NCBI GenBank assembly: GCA_003439945.1
Contig: QVRM01006038.1
Location: 1 to 64,000 of the forward strand
From: Dermanyssus gallinae
Lineage: Eukaryota; Arthropoda; Arachnida; Mesostigmata; Dermanyssidae
Direction: 5' to 3'
DNA length: 64,000 nucleotides
The position numbers and the translations under genes are program-made. This document shows, one piece after another, positions 36,560 to 50,391 of this stretch. How positions within the stretch are numbered: the stretch's first letter is position 1; every line of letters begins with the position of its first letter. The notes beneath the pieces were generated by a model. That model searched no databases and had not been told where the DNA came from. It worked only from the letters and a program-made list of their open reading frames with translations.

Positions 36560-38199
36560 AATAAGGAGGGTCGTAGACTTAACACCAATATGAAGCGTCT
36601 CTCAATAAGTTTAGGTCTCTTACGAGCTAGTTGGTCGAGAAAGAAGTTCAGGCAATTTCAGAGAGTCGGCAGTCGAAATGTATTGATTGTCCAATCATTT
36701 CAGGAAGCCGAGCGGTTTTCGAGCATTTTATCCGACGAGCTGGTACGCACGCTACAGTCAAACTTCGCGGTCTAGATTTAGCCGATGATAAAATGTAGAC
36801 TGGGTTAACTCTACCTTTATGGTGTCACGGAATGACTTGAGCATGCGGTCTCACTGTATCCTGCACCATAAACACATCACATCTGAATCATCGTGCTGCT
36901 ACAGGTGAATGGAAGCGATACATGCCGAAATCGAGAAGATACGCAGATATCGCGACAAAACAATTTCGATGCTACCGAATGCAAACTGGTTGGCCTTCAC
37001 CGGTAGCATCAAATTTGCTTTTGTCGCGATCGGAAGAGAAAAAGATGAAGGGGAGTACTACGAGAGACCTTAGTGTTCTTGTTTCCCACGACGAGCATAT
37101 GTAAAAGTTGCGCCATTGCGCCAGTTGTAATCTGAAATTTAGCCTTGGGACCATTTATTGTGCGTGAACCCTAGCGTTGGACCTACCTTCCAATCAGCAA
37201 GTGGCTAATACAGGGTTTTCTCACGGAGCTGCGCGACTGGGTTGCTGGCCTGACCATGTTTTATTGAAGTTCCCACATACTGCAACACAAAATGATGATG
37301 ATACTGGACGGCTTAAATACCGTTGTGTACTAAAACGTGAATTCTGTCGACTAGAATTGCTGTATAGAAACGTTAACATTTTGAAATGTTAATATTAAAC
37401 GTGAATTTTCACTTTACTCAGCATATAACCGAATATGTCAGTTTCCGTTGTCTTATTCTAATAAACCCTTGTGTTTACATTATTATCTATGAGTCGCTTG
37501 TTTTTTCTTAGATCAGACGCTGCTCTTCCTAGCCAAATTAGAAAACTGACGGAAGTAGTTCAGAAAAGAATCTTGAAATGCCTGTGTTTAAAATCACCAC
37601 ATGACATTGCTGGCACCGATATTTCGCCATTCATGACTTTATCTCTGAACAACGTAACAAACCCGCATTACGCCAATTTGTGTGTTACAAAGAAAACATC
37701 CAACGTATTGTTGGAGCAAATTACTCCAAATCAGCTTAAACAACAACAACAAATAGAAGGTCGGTGTACCATACGAGGTGCGGCTCGCACTGAGCTCCAT
37801 ATCAGTTTGTGCTGTTTGCTTTGCATGCCAGGTGGTAGCCAAGGCTCAAAGATGCCAGTCTAATACAAATTTCACAAATGGAAGCGTAATTGTTAAAAAG
37901 TTAATATGGTCGTTGTGTCGATTCACTCTCTTTTTTATATACAGGAGGGGGAAATGCTTTTAGGCACGTTGTGCAGGACTACACGCCGGGTGGTAGCTCG
38001 ATGACTACCAAAGCCTTTGTATTACCTGCTAAAACCCTCATACCTCCTGTCATCCCCCGTAACCGGGGGATTCACTCTCTGGTTAGAGTTAGTAGCACTA
38101 TGCCTGTACTTTAACTGCCATTTAAACACATGTCAGCCAGCGCGCATGTTGAGTTTCGCGGCGGCGGTAGTGCCCGGCTAAATGTTGAGCTTCAGCCAG

Positions 38200-38702
38200 C
38201 ACCGGTGTGACGCTAAAAGCTGAACGCGCCTCTGTGAAGTGGCCAGCTGATACCACCCCCCCCCCCCTGTCGACGGCAGCAGGCAGAGATGAGAGTAGCA
38301 TAGCACTGCAGTCATCATCGTTGCGGGTGGCTATTCGCTTCTCGCAGCAGCTGAGTGTCAAAAGAAGCGTCAGCTGGCATCGATCGGGTTCCGGGCCGAA
38401 TGCCCCTCATAACAACATACTTGCGGTCTTTACGGTCACGGACGACGCTGTGTCCGTGGGTGGGAAGGTCTCTCCCTGTCTGTTACGGAGGCGGCCAGCG
38501 TTACTGGTGTGGGCCTGGTGGTGGTAGTGCAATTGCGTTTGCTATTGTTGTTGCTGTTGTTGTTGGCGGCGGAGTCACGGAATAGCGGCGCGGAACTTCC
38601 CGGAACCGCCGAACACCGACCGACCCACGACGACGACGACGAACTCTCTCTGCTCTAACACTCCACTTCTTCCGAGAGAACTTCGACGACGCCGGCTCGA
38701 AG
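38200..38702 (+). promoter_or_regulatory. GC-rich promoter/5' UTR region of Rabenosyn-5
   Basis: About 500 bp of CpG-rich sequence with a C9-10 run near 38257-38267 and short GTT/GAC triplet runs ends at the Rabenosyn ATG. Open frames here are short and differ on each strand, so it looks like untranslated leader and promoter, not coding sequence. Confidence 0.4.
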
Positions 38703-39209
38703 ATGGGCGAAGTTCGCGAAGGATTGATCTGCCCGATTTGTATGCATGATCTCGGAACAGTTGGTGAGTGCAAGGAACCACCATTGCATGAGCTAATTAG
38801 CTAAGTCGCCGACGGGCTAGCATGCGTGACACGCTAGCAACAACGCCCAATGAACGGAATGTGCCGGAATAGCCCGGCGACACTATATAGTCTAGCATAT
38901 ATCCGTAGCGTTGAACAAATACCGGCCGAACCCTTGACGAGATGTTGAGGCTCGAGGTGTCTTGATTTCTCTCGTTGACATTAACGCCTATTATGGATAT
39001 GTGAGTGTGTGTGTGTGCGCCACAAAGCAATATGCATGCGCTTTATGTTAACTATTCAGCTATTCAACTATTCAGCTGGCAAGGCAATAAGTTAAGCACA
39101 TTTAAGGTTAGCTCGCTTGAAATATTTTTCCGTTGCTTCTTGTCGGGAACAGTTTGACGCTAGATTGGCTGAAAGTCTAACCGAGGTGTTTTTAGGGGTG
39201 TTTCGATCA

Positions 39210-39256
<47 letters not shown>

Positions 39257-40901
39257 AAATATTGTGATGATTTATTAATAATTTACAATACGTTTGCACA
39301 CTCGGCGGTGCTCGCCTATATATTCAATTTTTTTTCAATTTTCAATTTCAAACGTGGTTTATTCACGGAACTGCATTTCACAACGCTTAAGTTCTCGGAA
39401 AATAAAAATGGTTGAAAAAATATGAATCAAACAACAAGGCAAATAATTACTCTTGACGAAATCCAAGGAGTGCTTTGTATAAGCACTTTACACACAATGG
39501 TATTACAGTGGTTTATGATTTACACAAGAACTTCAAAGCAGCAATTGGTGCGTTTGTTAGAACGCCGAACACCACATGCGGCAACAAACTTGCAAATATA
39601 ACACACAAACGAAGTAGTCCACTAGTACAGCATCAACACAGTTTACAACAACTATGTCTAAAAACATGTGGATAAATACAATCAAAAACTAAGTGTATCC
39701 TCGTAGACGAAGCACAACATTTGTAATACCAACTATACATATACACAACTATATATATACCTAGATCACACGCCTGGTTCCGACTGTGAAATTAACAGCC
39801 ACTGCTTTAACTCGCGAGAGAAGAGGTGTTTTGTGGTGAGGCATCTTATGCGTTTAGGAATGCGGGTCCAGGTTTCAGGAAGGCGGTACGCAAGTGCGTG
39901 TTGACTATATATGTATATATATTGTAAAAGCGCAACACCATTACTAAGATGCTGGTGCTTTATGTCTCTGATATATATGAAATATATGTTAGGTATATGA
40001 AGTATAAGTCATAACTCCGATTTACAAGAGAGGTTCAGAAACAAATGTAAACAATATAATACTCGATTCCACGTGTTAGTTATCTAAGATACAACAATTT
40101 CACTGGATTAGGTAAAACCGTGGATTAGGTAAAATCCACCATGCGTTTCGGGGGTATTACCAGTACTAAAAAGACTAAGAGAGGCTAAATGTAAAACCGC
40201 GAGAAATTTCAAGTCAGGTATTTTATTTCATACTGCATTCATTCGTAAATGAGCCGCAAGTTGCTCAATATGATCCAATAGTGGCACTGTTGCAGGTCTG
40301 TATGTGTGCTATTAGCACTATGTATAGTTTATATAGCGCTATATAAACTTAAAATTATAAATTTGATAAACACCAACTGATGTGGTCGAACATGAGGCAC
40401 TGAGAAAACGCTTGCTTCGCAATACCTAGCCTTTAAGAATCGTATATAAGGACGCAACTATAAGGCTGAGTCGCCTGACTGGGTTTTGACGTACGAATGA
40501 GCCAAATTTGCCGCTAGTGTAGTTGTTTTATCGATAATGGCTTCCTCTAAGACAAGCTTGAGAATTTGCATACTCATTCAATAAAAAGGACAGCGTATAA
40601 AGAAAGCTTGCCGACTTTGCCTAATAAGTAACTACTTTGTCGAATACACAAAATAAATAGTCGGGCAAATTAATCTAGGTTCACAAACAGGAATACTTTT
40701 GCTATAGCACTAGCTGTATTTACCAATATTAGAGTACGGAGAACAGCATTGTAATATATACTGTGAACAAATGAGTAATATGTAAAACGAAGTAAAAATT
40801 AGTACATGCTTACAGTCGTGCCTTTAGCAAATTCTGGTATAGCTGTTACGCTTGGGTTTTATTTTTTATTGGTTATTCGTCTTACGCAGCAGGGTGCATG
40901 A

Positions 40902-40945
<44 letters not shown>

Positions 40946-43899
40946 CGTAATTTCGTAACGTAGAAGAAGGCTGCGTGTTGGGGGCCTTGGAGGCCCGGAG
41001 GTCCGCAAGGGATTATGGTCCTTGTGCCCTCTTGCGGCCCCTCTAGATTACCAGTGTGGCCCCTTTGGCATCCACTGTGGCACTGGGGTTTGCGGGTGCC
41101 GGTCGGTATTGGTTCAGCGGCAACGAAGTTCCTCAAGTTGTTTCGTGCCCCTCTTTGCCGCGCACTCCCTAAAGGGGTGCCCCAGCTCCCCGCATTTACT
41201 ACAGCGCTCTACTCTAGTACTTTGAATTTCAAAAATTAAACCGAAACTACCAAACTTCCGGTTTACCAAACCAAACTTCCGGTTTATTTATAATGAGCCA
41301 CATCAGCTACAAACACTCCAAGTATTTTGGGCCAAGCGTTTACTGTTTGAGTTCAATTCAAGGAAGTGAAGAAATGGGATTCTGTGTTAAAAACCAAATT
41401 ATATGTTCTAAAGTGGTAAGGATGTTACGACCTGCGTATGGTGATAAATCAGTGTCCTAAAACACGTGCAAACGTGGTACCGTAGATTTCGCGACGGACG
41501 AGAAAAGACAAAAAAACACGCCTGTTCGGAATTTTCCCTTTAGGGAAGAGGAAATGTTTCGAGTGTCCGATCTGTTGTGGAGAAGTAGTAAGCCAGACCA
41601 GGTCTGCTACGAACATTGGGTGCATTCGGAGCCGCTCTGATGGAGATCCTCTGTGACTTGTTTAATAACATTATGAAGGAAGGGATATTAAATGCAGTTT
41701 ACAGAGCTAATGCGCCGGCGTACAGAACTATTATATAAGTAGATTCCATTAAAAGTAGTATAAGCACCGAGGATGCACCTACGTCCCGCGAAGGAAAAGT
41801 GGACTGTGCTGTTTTACCACGACAATGCGCCCGCTTACACGTCTCGTTTTTGCGGTATAATATGTATAAAATATTATGACCAAATTGCCAGGCGTCCCCA
41901 TTATTTTCCGGACCTGGCCCCGTGCAACTATTCTTTGTTTGGAAACCTCAAGAAGTATCTCTCCGAAAAGATAGATCAGAGCAACAATGATGTGATACGC
42001 GCCGTAGACGAGAATTTTGGGTCCAATGTTTCTGAATACAGGCAACTGACGATAGTTGGGGTAGACGTGTTGAGATTCGGGGGGACTATACTGAGCAATA
42101 AAAAATACGTGGTTTTTGTCCGCCAATTACTTATATTCCATGATACGAGCTTTTCGATCCACTTTGTATATATTATGTGTGTGTAAGTGAGTCCTTCTCT
42201 ATAGCTTGTTAATCAGATCACACAAGCCTCAGAAAAGACTTTGTAGGACATGCTCATACAATGTCAACTATACGAACATTTATTCATATAACTAACAATG
42301 CAATTTTTTTGAATATTATAGGGTGTACACTTATGGTGTGGCCATGTATTCTACTCTCCGAACACGATTTTTGTAGTGTTGGCCTGTTTAGTTTCGTCTG
42401 GGATTTGCTGCTAGATAGCCACAGACGGCCGCTAGCACTTAATGCTTCATAATGCGTTTAATAAAGGAAAAATGTGCCGTCTTGGTATAATCTTCGTGGG
42501 TGTTTCTCTCGACAATTGTTTCATATTACATATTATAACATTACAGAGGAGCTGACATCGCACTTTAAGCTGGCACATCCCGAACCAGAGGCTAACGAGG
42601 CGCTTGCCTCTTTAAAGGACATCTTTGCGAAGGCCAAGAAGAAACTACTTAATGAAGATAACCGCGTTCCTGGTGTAGGAGCAGGGGCACGAGACAGAAC
42701 CGACCGTGACCAGTTATCCACAGTTCCCCAGAACGTCTGTTATGTGAGTGTTGTGTAGCCTGCAAACCTGGGTTGTTTTCGCTATGCTCAGAATACGCAT
42801 TGTCTGTCTACAGACGATGTGCGCATTTTGTACAAATTCTAACGAGTTGTACTTTCAACATTATACGGTGTTCGTTTACTGTAATTGTGGCCCAGAACGT
42901 GGAGATCCACTGTTGTTGTACTGTATAGACAACATATAATTGCACTACAGGCTGTGGAGATGAACGCGTGATTGTAGTCTCAGTTCAATAGAAGTTATTT
43001 TTGTTTACATTTAACTCTTAAGGTTTTTTTTTCCCCGTAGTTGATTAGTCCTGCCCGCGGCTGGGAAATCTCTGCCGCTTAGCTATTATGTTAGATGGAT
43101 ATTTGCGTGGCATGCTCAGACGTACTTAATATGAGTAATCAGTAATCGTGATCTGCTTTCACGTAGATACGACGCGTGTGCTCTAACTGATGTATTTTTG
43201 GGTTTTGCGTCTTCTCCTTTGCAGACAAATCTGGACATATCAGAGCAAACAGAGCCTGGTTATATTGTCAGTCACACAGAGATGTTTCGCACAAAACGAG
43301 CAAATCGCGCTCTGCTCTACGGAGAACGCATGGACAAATTGATCATTCGAATGGGGAAATTGCTTGCCCCGGGCACTCCCATAGGGAACGACAAGAAAAG
43401 ACGCGAATTCGAGCAGTCGGTAGGTGCAGGCTTTGCGAACATAACTTGACGAGATTGAACTAACTGTTCTGGCTGGCGCACTTTGGCGTTCCGTTTGGGA
43501 GAGCGAGCTCTAGTCTTTCCTTCCATCGTTATAGCATTCGACCGTTTCCACTGAGAGCTCTCATTCCCCACCACCTCTGTTTTCAAGTGGGAGAAGCTGT
43601 CCAGGTCGTTTTTCCAGGTCTTTCGCCGCGTTTGTTGCTAGCGTGCGTATACGATAGCAGGATTTGCTTTAAGCTCGTAGTTGTTTTTAAATCACTGTTT
43701 GTTTTCCAGCCGCCCGACATATGCCAGTGTTCAGCGCCAAACAGTGCGCAGTGATGGTACATTGGTATTGACTACAGCTAAGCTCGTATACCTATTCGTA
43801 TACGTATTATCTAAGTCTATTGTACGTCCTTTACGTTCAACCTTACCTTTGCAGATATGTTTTTTTGCAGGCTTTCTATGGGGTATATAAGTGAGGGCA

Positions 43900-43937
<38 letters not shown>

Positions 43938-44087
43938 TTACCTTGATTCATCCTGTATAGCTATCTTTTGCACAAGAAAAGAAACAAAAAAAAAGGGTTA
44001 CCAAAAATGCTAGTACACACAGGAAACGCATATGTTAAATGCATCTATGGATTGGACTGGTGAAGAAAGCTGACGCCGGATTTGGGG

Positions 44088-44124
<37 letters not shown>

Positions 44125-45063
44125 ATGATTTATTTACACACCAGATTGGGTAAAATATACAATAGTACGATCGATATCACTACAGTCTCGTAATGATATT
44201 AATATTAAAAATCGTTCAGTGCCAGCTTTGTTAGAGAGGGGATTGCATTACACTCACTGCCATGATATCTTACGCATATACCATAACAATATTTACAAAC
44301 ACATGTGTCACAGGGTTCATGGCAAGCGTCTTTCTGACATAGAAGGTGATGAAAACCGTGCACAGCAAAGCGGGTGGTCATGTGCCTGTTTGTCCTGCTC
44401 GTGCCCTTCCATTCTGACCTAACCATTGCATCTGTCATATAAAAATGTGGATCGATCTCTGCCATTTTCTCTTCATATCGCCGTATGAACTCGCTGTATG
44501 CAGGGGTGTCTGGAAGCGCAAACTGTTTTTTGACCTGTTCCACGAATAGTGGAGCATCGCACAGCAAATACGTTAGGCGGTTGTATGCTGACGTATGTAA
44601 ACCTAGTACCCGCTTTAAATAAGCTGGTTTCACACGATCGAGAGCACCGAGTTGAGTCGAGCTTAGTTTTGCCCATACAAGCTGGATCCCGTATGACGCA
44701 ATTGGCGCTATTTTTATATCAAATAGAGCTAGCGCTGCCTTAATCGAGAGCATCTGGGGCTTCTTAAGGGTTGTCGCCGCAATCAAGGCTTTTCGAGACC
44801 TCTCCTCTATATGTGCAGCGAAGGTCTTGGCTGAGGGGGTCACTGTGATACCGAGATATGTGAACTTATTTACATAGTTCAAGTCTTGTCCATTTAACCT
44901 AAGTGTATCGGTCACGGCCAGCCTGCCCGCGTGCCTGAACTTCATAGCTTCTGTCTTCTGCATATTTATTTCAAGGCCTACTACGTTCACGTATGCCGAC
45001 AAAGTGGCCAGCGCCTGTTGCAGATGGTATCTGCTGCTACTGTAGAGACTAGATCGTCGGCTT

Positions 45064-45104
<41 letters not shown>

Positions 45105-47480
45105 GGACAATGGTGTTATTTTCATTTTAATTGGCGCTTGTATTGCTCTCAGATCGTATAACAGTTTCGTCGTTGTTAACGTTATTTTTATGTTTTTACG
45201 TTGCTATTAAGCTGTAAAATTGTGTTTCATAATTTGCACCACCTCTTGTTATCTAAGAATGGTATTTTATTTAATTTTCAGAAAGTCACGTGGGTTGATG
45301 AGCAGTTGGTATCGCGTTGTCCGACCTGCGCTGAACCTTTCAGTACGTTTATGGGGCGTAGAAAACATCACTGTCGGTAAGTTGTTCATGTCCAATTTGT
45401 CTCCGGTGTTCTGTTTGTATTTCATCAATGCGAGATATTTTTTTGTATTTACGATTAAACGGTACCTTTATTTGTTAAGGGATTTGGTTAAAGATGCGGC
45501 GGCTGTGACTGGTAACACTATTTATTGTGACCGGGTGTCAAGTCTGAATTCGCTAAACTGTTTGTATCCAATTATTTAGCTATTAAAATTTTTTTTTGTC
45601 GTTAATCATTAACAGTACACATGATCGTATGTCGTAAGTTGGTTTATAAACAAGTCTTTTGTTTAACTGTGTTGTCGCACTAGCGTACTAAGCAGTTATG
45701 GCAAATTTATAAGCAGTAGCCGACGGGCACTACCGGACGACGTTATAGTGTGCTGGGCATGGTGGTAGCATAAGGTATGTTGTAATTATTTGTTTATTTA
45801 TTGAGACAAACAGCGTGAATGTGGTCTCTGACCACATTCACGCTGATCTCGTCTTGCAGAACAAGAAGCCTATTGTCATAGTCGTAACAACGAATTTGAT
45901 TATTTAGTTAGCTTTCTTTGGCTGACACATAAAACCATATCATTTGCTTACATGGTTTCCAAACAAAGCGAATTTTGGAACTTTAATTTTTTGAGCTTAT
46001 GTAAATATGTCACGATATGCTAACAGTAACAGTGAGTTCTTGTTTTATTATTCGCAGGTTATGCGGAGCGGTGACTTGCCAAGATTGTTCTCAGTTTGTT
46101 GATAATGCTCTTGCACAAAAACTACTACAGGGTCTAATTGGGCCAGGAATACCAGTTCTTGAGCTTAGGTGCGTATCCTCAAAACAATTGCAGCTCTTCT
46201 GAGCCGCACAAACGGGAGCAATTTTTATACCGACATCGTAAATATAGATCTTGGTCATCTGACAATTATTTTGCGATAAGCGAAGGCTCCGAGAGAGAGA
46301 GAGAGATAAATATTAACTCGATGAGACCGGTGCGGTACAGGCTTGCATCTATGCATATATTTACGTTACTAGGCTTTTAGGCTAAGCTTCTGCTTAAAAG
46401 GAAACTGGTGAACATTTGAGTGTGATTTTTTTATTAACCGTCTCGTTTTTAACATCTTAATCGTTCCGCAGCACTTTAATATCGTTTGCTTTTCTTTAAT
46501 ATTTAATTGTCTGTTGCAGGTGCTGTACAGATTGCTTCGAATTGCTTCTTCGAAAGAAGCTAATATTGTCTCAGGAGAACGTCAAGGATCCTTTGCAAGA
46601 AGCTTACGTTAAAATGAGGTATATCTTATATAGCCACATTATACATTACACATACCATACAGAGCTACATTATGAGAGCAACATCTAGCTCCATCTGTTC
46701 AATATATCACCATGCATCATGGGATGGCAGCTAATGCGTCTGTTAAAGGCCAATAAAGATCTAGCAGCTGTCTACTTAAACGTATACGTTCATAATGTAT
46801 TTTGTATGGTACTGAACTGCCTCAGATATGGATGACAATGAATAAATCGTGCACAACAAAACCAGTCGGTAAGCAATTTTTAAGTCATTTTAAAACAATA
46901 TATACATGTATATTTTTCAATGACTTGCAGGGAATTAATCGATCGGGCCTTTGTTCTAAAGACGCAATACATTACCGTCACGGACGCCCTTCTCACCGGC
47001 GGAAGCTGTAAGTAGACCAGTTAGGACCAGCGATCAGTGACTTTGTTTATTGTCTCACCCTGCAAATAGCATTTATTTATAGAGGTATACATGTTGGTGC
47101 ATAAGGTCTGTGTGGTAGTTCTTTGTGTAACGTATAGCCTAAATATATAAAAAGTCTAACTAGGCACATGCTTGACGAACTTTGACATAATATATGTATA
47201 TGTAATATTCCACTATTCAAATTTGTTATTCTTCAAGAAGATCTTAAGAAGTATACATTGATTTCATGTATGCTTTGATCGGTAGCCCTAGCCGAAGCTC
47301 AGGATTTATTCAGGTGTGTTCTGAAACTGGTGGAAAAGGCAGATGCGATCGCGAAAAAGATTGGCGAGTCGTCCAAAGATCCAAATCTACCACCGAGGCA
47401 GGCTCAACTTCGTCTTCTTATTAGGTTCGTCATTCTACGCGCTAGATATATATAGATATATAACGTTGTATTTAAAATTA

Positions 47481-47556
<76 letters not shown>

Positions 47557-47629
47557 TATTTGTTCAATTTTTCAGTATTTCCCTACAATTGTGGGACCCA
47601 AACGTGTACCCGCGTAGGCTCACCCCCCC

Positions 47630-47661
<32 letters not shown>

Positions 47662-48000
47662 TTTTTGCGTCTCTTTAAGACGAGCACTGCCGAGTCTGCA
47701 AACGTACTGTAAATTATTAATAAATCATCACAATATTTTCTATATATATTTACACATCCATTGGCAGGGGGGCTTTAATTAGGATTCTCGAAACTTGATA
47801 ACAAACGCGCCATCCGGCGATTTAGATATTTGGGTGTACATGATTGCACTTGCGGGCTGTGCGCCATGCGAGCATTCTATTTACGATTCCTTTCCTGGCT
47901 ACAGCTTTAGCCTGAATGTTTAAACCAGAGCGAGTACATATGCTTGTAAACGTACATCTGTCAATATTATCTAGTATAAAGGCCCAGTGTGCAAACGTAT

Positions 48001-48047
<47 letters not shown>

Positions 48048-49580
48048 ATATTTACTATTCCTTGTGTAATCTCTCTTGCATCAGATGCGCTCGCTGTGCA
48101 GTATGTCATACAGCGTGCTGCTGGCTTCGTAGAGTTTTATATGATTACTTTGATTTCATTTATTTCTTGCCATAGTGGTTTATCACCGAAACGCAATGCC
48201 TCGGCTAGGGACGCTCTTCTCACTCCCCCTAGCTCGTCGCGCTTCAGTACAATTTGTTCTATGGATTCTTCTACTTTATCACACGCTCTACACCGAAAGC
48301 TCTTAATTTCCGAGTATCTGGCCGTTAACAGTCGGGTGTTGAGCATGCCGGCCCTGCAGCCAGGGAACAGCCTGGACGCTTGCGAGTTCGAATATATAAT
48401 ATATCTTCGGCCGTTTTTTGTTGCCTGTAAAATTGCAAGGATGTCTTTCTCTGCATATCCTTTCTCCATCTTTCTTCGGCTGTTTCGTCAACTTTCTTCT
48501 TCACATCCTTGGTTATCTGTTTAATTGTTGTCACCTTGTGTTCTTCAAAATCGATCGTGTTGCACCTAAACTTGCGTCCAAGGAACTTTGTGTTTGTCCC
48601 GTGTGCTTATATTTTTCTCGATATCTATTTTGTTTATTACGGTTTGGTTAACCACAATGCAAGCGCCTAGAAAACGGAAGCTCCGAAACGGCCACTGAGT
48701 AGCCGATTACCTTTTTTCCGAGGCTGCCGGCCCCAGATTCCAGCCGGCATGACCTCACAAACGTACATCAGATACATGCAGATCCAGCTTCTAGCCATAT
48801 TATATATTTGTTGGGCGTAACTGTATATTTCTGTGTCTCTAGGGCTGGAACGTTGCAGTACCTGAAGGAGCTACACGTGTCAATGCCACCTCTACCCGAG
48901 GCCGAAGAACTTGACAGGCTAGCGCAGCAGCGTCGCGAAGAGGTGCAAACGTTTTAAATTACGCAATTCTTTTTTAACCTGTAATAATAACTCTTTACGG
49001 ATTAAATACATTTTCTTCTCTAAAACATATCTATACATAAGCTGAAATATATAAAGGTGTGAATAAATATATAACGGAATAAATATGACAGCAGAGCAAC
49101 AAGTATAAAACTTGCTTTTATTACTGACGTACTTAGAACGTGCTGTGTTGTTAAGGTGTTAGATGCGTTTTGTTTTCAACTGAATGAGCGTTAATTGTCA
49201 AGTATGTCTTATCGCTTCCTATCTGTGAAATTTCTATTTAATTGGCAGGCTCTTCGCCGTGCCGAACGGGTCGGCGGCGCTCCGGTTATATCTGCTGTCG
49301 TTGTAGCCGGAGGTTGGAGTCCACAGATGACATCGGATCCGGGTCCCTCGCCCGATGGTTCCGAAGGAACTAATCCATTCCTAGAGCAAATCGAAATTGT
49401 CAAGCGATTTATTCAAAAAGTAACTACAACCAAGGACATACGTTTAGGTTTTTCGCTGCAAAGAAGTTGCAATATAATTTCGTCATACTCCCATTGTCAT
49501 TCACACAGTATACATTGTAATATGTTATATGATTTTATTATTCTGCTTGTGATTTAGATCCGTATTATCTCGGTTTCATA

Positions 49581-49611
<31 letters not shown>

Positions 49612-50348
49612 TAATGGAGATTAACTGGTAAAATGCATAATCCACACTCGGCGTTGCTGTTAAAGCCACGCTTGTATGAGACCCTTAGACTTATTAAAAT
49701 TCAGTCGTCCTCTTTCCCCCTTGTCTGGGAGTGGCTGCAGTACTGTCTTCCCAAGATTAATTTACCGGGCCACTTTTTCTTGCCGTTTAAGCTGCTCGAA
49801 TTTGTGCGGCGGTTATTTTCACCTCGGAGACAAATTCTGCGAATCTTCTTACCGTAATTCCAGGATTCATGATCCACGAGGAGCGCCTCTACAAGGGCTT
49901 GCCATATCAGGGGGTTTCCCATTCTTAGGTTCCGGGACAGTAGCTCTTGCTTGGTGTTAAAAAAGCGTAGCGTTCGTAGTAGTTCGATTTATTGTCAGGC
50001 CCTCCTGAGTTGCACATATTGGGGAGTCAGTTTTACCAATATGGCGTAGGTATTGCTGAAAGCAGCCACTTCGGCCCGTTAGCCGTTGCGTGATTGCATA
50101 GATAAGCGAACCGTGTTTAAGGCTGTGTCATTTTTTTCTAAATCAGGACTATTGACTTTGTCTCATTGTTTCACATCTGCTTCCCATTGTTGGCTCTATT
50201 TGTTTAGAGTGTCTAACTGCTAATTAGTGCTTCCTCCGTCCAAACGTTAATTAAGGGGTTTCTTGATGGTAGTTCTTCATATAGCATATAAGATGATGCT
50301 GTCTACTACTGATGCTAAGAGGCGGCGCCGAGAGTCAGTTGTTTCTTA

Positions 50349-50391
<43 letters not shown>

